Assembly: GCA_907165065.1 (NCBI GenBank)
Contig: OU015528.1
Location: 27,436,015 to 27,500,014, forward strand
DNA: 64,000 bases
Direction of reading: 5' to 3'
Source: Caprimulgus europaeus
Lineage: Eukaryota > Chordata > Aves > Caprimulgiformes > Caprimulgidae
Numbering within the stretch: position 1 is the first letter of the stretch; each line of letters starts with the position of its first letter. The notes under the pieces were generated by a model that was not told the origin of the DNA, did no database searches, and saw only the letters and a program-made list of their open reading frames with translations. Shown one piece after another: positions 62,740-64,000 of the stretch. The translations under genes were made by a program, and so were the position numbers.

Positions 62740-63590
62740 TGCTCTAACCTTTCCTTTTCTTTGCTATGGCTGGATAGAATCAATTTAAAGCGTTCTTGTT
62801 CCTGTAAGACCAACAGCAGGTCTACTTGCCCAGCCTTACTCCTTCAAGAATGAATTATTTTCCCAAACAATTTCTCAAATTCAGCCCTTTGATGAAATTT
62901 CATCACACATTAATTTTTGTACTTTTATCACTCTACGTTCACTAAGTGGCAGTGCTTTCTCACAGTTGGCCACTCTCCAAGCTAATGTTTGTTGAGTTTT
63001 ACTCAGGTATATACTACACATTTCTTTGCTCTTCTGTGGCATGTTTCTTTCTTCATGCCATTCCTGAGGCCAGGAAAATTTTTCTAGCAAATATTGCCTC
63101 CGTTCAGAAAGGGTATGTTTATTGTCTTTTCCAGAGTCTGAGAGTTTCACATCAGTGACCTCTTTGCCCACTACTTCAACTATTTTGGCACATGAAGGTT
63201 TCATTTCTCAATTTGAAATTTCAAATGTAGTTGCTATGGTTGCATTAGCCCTTCAGTAGCCCAACCAATCCATGTTCTTCCTATAAATGTAGAAACAAGC
63301 TTTGTCAGGGCACAGCTGGCCCTGCAGACCTACTCTCTCATTTGAGACAGAATAAACTTTTCCATCTGGGATGATTTGCACATATGGTGGTACAGTCTGA
63401 GTTCAAAACTCAACAATCACAGCTGCCCAGTTCTGTCCCTTGCACAGTCCTCACTCCTGCAGATGAGAACTAGGTAACGGTTAACAGAGAAGCTCCTTGG
63501 CTCTTCTATGATATAATATCAGTAAACATCATCATCCAGGAGGCATTCAAGCACCCCCCTGCTATGTTTATTAACTTTTTTTATTCCTCT
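62740..63590 (-). pseudogene. Unidentified decayed protein-coding-like segment
   Basis: I do not recognise this protein. On the minus strand, roughly 850 bases read as convincing protein in pieces of three successive frames. The piece at about 63590-63420 includes EEPRSFSVNRYLVLICR. The piece at 63420-62887 includes VQIIPDGKVYSVSNERVG and LLEKFSWPQEWHEER, and contains a 107-codon open run (63204-62881). The piece at 62888-62740 includes VDLLLVLQEQERFKLIL and is lysine/glutamate-rich at its end. Clear in-frame stops lie at 63521-63519, 63405-63403, 63255-63253, 63210-63208 and 62846-62844, all TGA. The change near 62886 is explained by one extra G in a GGG run. No poly-A tail follows, so it is not an obvious processed copy. 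It could be a decayed exon of a lost gene or a retroelement piece. Confidence 0.5.
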
Positions 63591-63778
63591 TGGGTGTTTT
63601 GGTTTGGTTTAGGTTTTTTTAATAGGTGAATTGCAGATGATGAGGCCTCTGGGAAATAGAATAAAAGTACAATTGGATGATCTTCCAGTACAAATAATTG
63701 ACATCATGCTTGCTAATTAAAACTTGTACACTAGTGAAAAAGAAACAGATATTTTGCTTTGCCTGAACATCTCTTTCC

Positions 63779-63793
63779 TTTTTTTTTTTTTTT
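63779..63793. repeat. Poly-T run
   Basis: A run of T residues near the right edge. On the minus strand it is a poly-A lying 5' of the decayed coding-like segment, so it is in the wrong place to be that segment's tail. Confidence 0.8.
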
Positions 63794-64000
63794 CCTATTT
63801 TGTAGTGAGACTATGAAGAAAGAAATACGGGATTGTACAGAGGAAAATAAAAACCAAAATGAACCTAAAGTAGAGATCATCTGTTGCTTGTGCTAATGAC
63901 TGCTTAGGAAGTGCACATTTTAAACCTCTTTTTTATTCTGTCATAGAATTGTAAGGCAGTTATCTTTAATAGCCATTATTCAGACAGATATATAGAGAAA

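Larger units (their letters stand above)
50851..64000 (-). other. NELL2: NELL2 upstream intron (partial, at least 13 kb)
   Basis: In transcript sense this precedes the LamG exon. The expected upstream exon, ending near H-L-D-H-R, was not found. The region from 50851 to about 56150 looks unique apart from AT-rich DNA near 51390-51470. From 56151 it is rich in mobile DNA: LTRs at 56151-57276 and 59728-60699, a CR1 tail at 61097-61158, and an unidentified decayed coding-like segment at about 62740-63590. Poly-T tracts occur at 58070-58086 and 63779-63793. The intron assignment assumes no other gene starts in between. Confidence 0.7.

Noticed and set aside
62740-63590. Reading the TGA codons of the decayed segment as selenocysteine.
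   Set aside because: The segment also changes frame twice, no SECIS element was noted and no known multi-Sec protein resembles it. CpG decay is simpler.
50851-64000. Search for the upstream NELL2 exon encoding the start of LamG and for the signal-peptide exon.
   Set aside because: No reverse-complement match to the expected segment ending H-L-D-H-R was seen. The exon probably lies beyond the right edge.
1-64000. tRNA, rRNA, snoRNA genes, CRISPR arrays and bacterial-type operons.
   Set aside because: None was seen. The window is vertebrate intron DNA and no such structure was recognised by eye.

Overview
The window is vertebrate nuclear DNA and almost certainly from a bird. It is AT-rich and intron-dominated. 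It carries 3' fragments of CR1 LINEs ending in the avian-type ATTCTRTG octamers, and several LTRs of endogenous retroviruses of the kind common in bird genomes. The protein-coding content matches avian NELL2 closely. The LTR content suggests a lineage other than chicken, but that is a weak inference.

One gene dominates: NELL2 on the minus strand, entering from beyond the right edge and leaving past the left edge. Ten internal coding exons could be placed to the base, all with GT-AG splice sites and unbroken phase. In transcript order they are 50677-50850, 50475-50571, 46630-46702, 46369-46451, 45164-45292, 43810-43912, 24699-24790, 21836-21938, 18736-18864 and 4505-4630. Together they give 1109 coding bases, about residues 112 to 482 of a roughly 816-residue protein. 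They encode the second half of the laminin-G/TSPN domain, a short coiled coil, two von Willebrand C modules and the first two EGF modules. The signal peptide and first half of LamG (expected to the right) and the remaining EGF and VWC modules (expected to the left) were not found here. NELL2 is a secreted multimeric glycoprotein, known as a Robo3 ligand in axon guidance and a ROS1 ligand in the male reproductive tract.

Between exons: the intron at 1-4504 and the 14.1-kb intron (4631-18735) hold mostly unique AT-rich DNA, with one CR1 and one minus-strand LTR in the latter. The 19.0-kb intron (24791-43809) separates the two VWC modules and holds two CR1 fragments and simple repeats. The 46.7-50.5 kb intron holds a 64-bp LTR remnant with perfect target-site duplications and a minus-strand CR1 close to a splice donor. 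One intron (50572-50676) is only 105 bp.

The right flank (50851-64000, upstream intron) is richest in mobile DNA. It has a minus-strand LTR with an internal degenerate minisatellite and a small inverted block (56151-57276), and a composite plus-strand solo LTR flanked by AGTAC duplications (59728-60699). At about 62740-63590 there is a decayed protein-like segment on the minus strand that I could not identify. All its clear internal stops are TGA and its frame changes twice. I see no new biological system. The most useful leads are this decayed segment, the composite solo LTR and the 64-bp LTR remnant.
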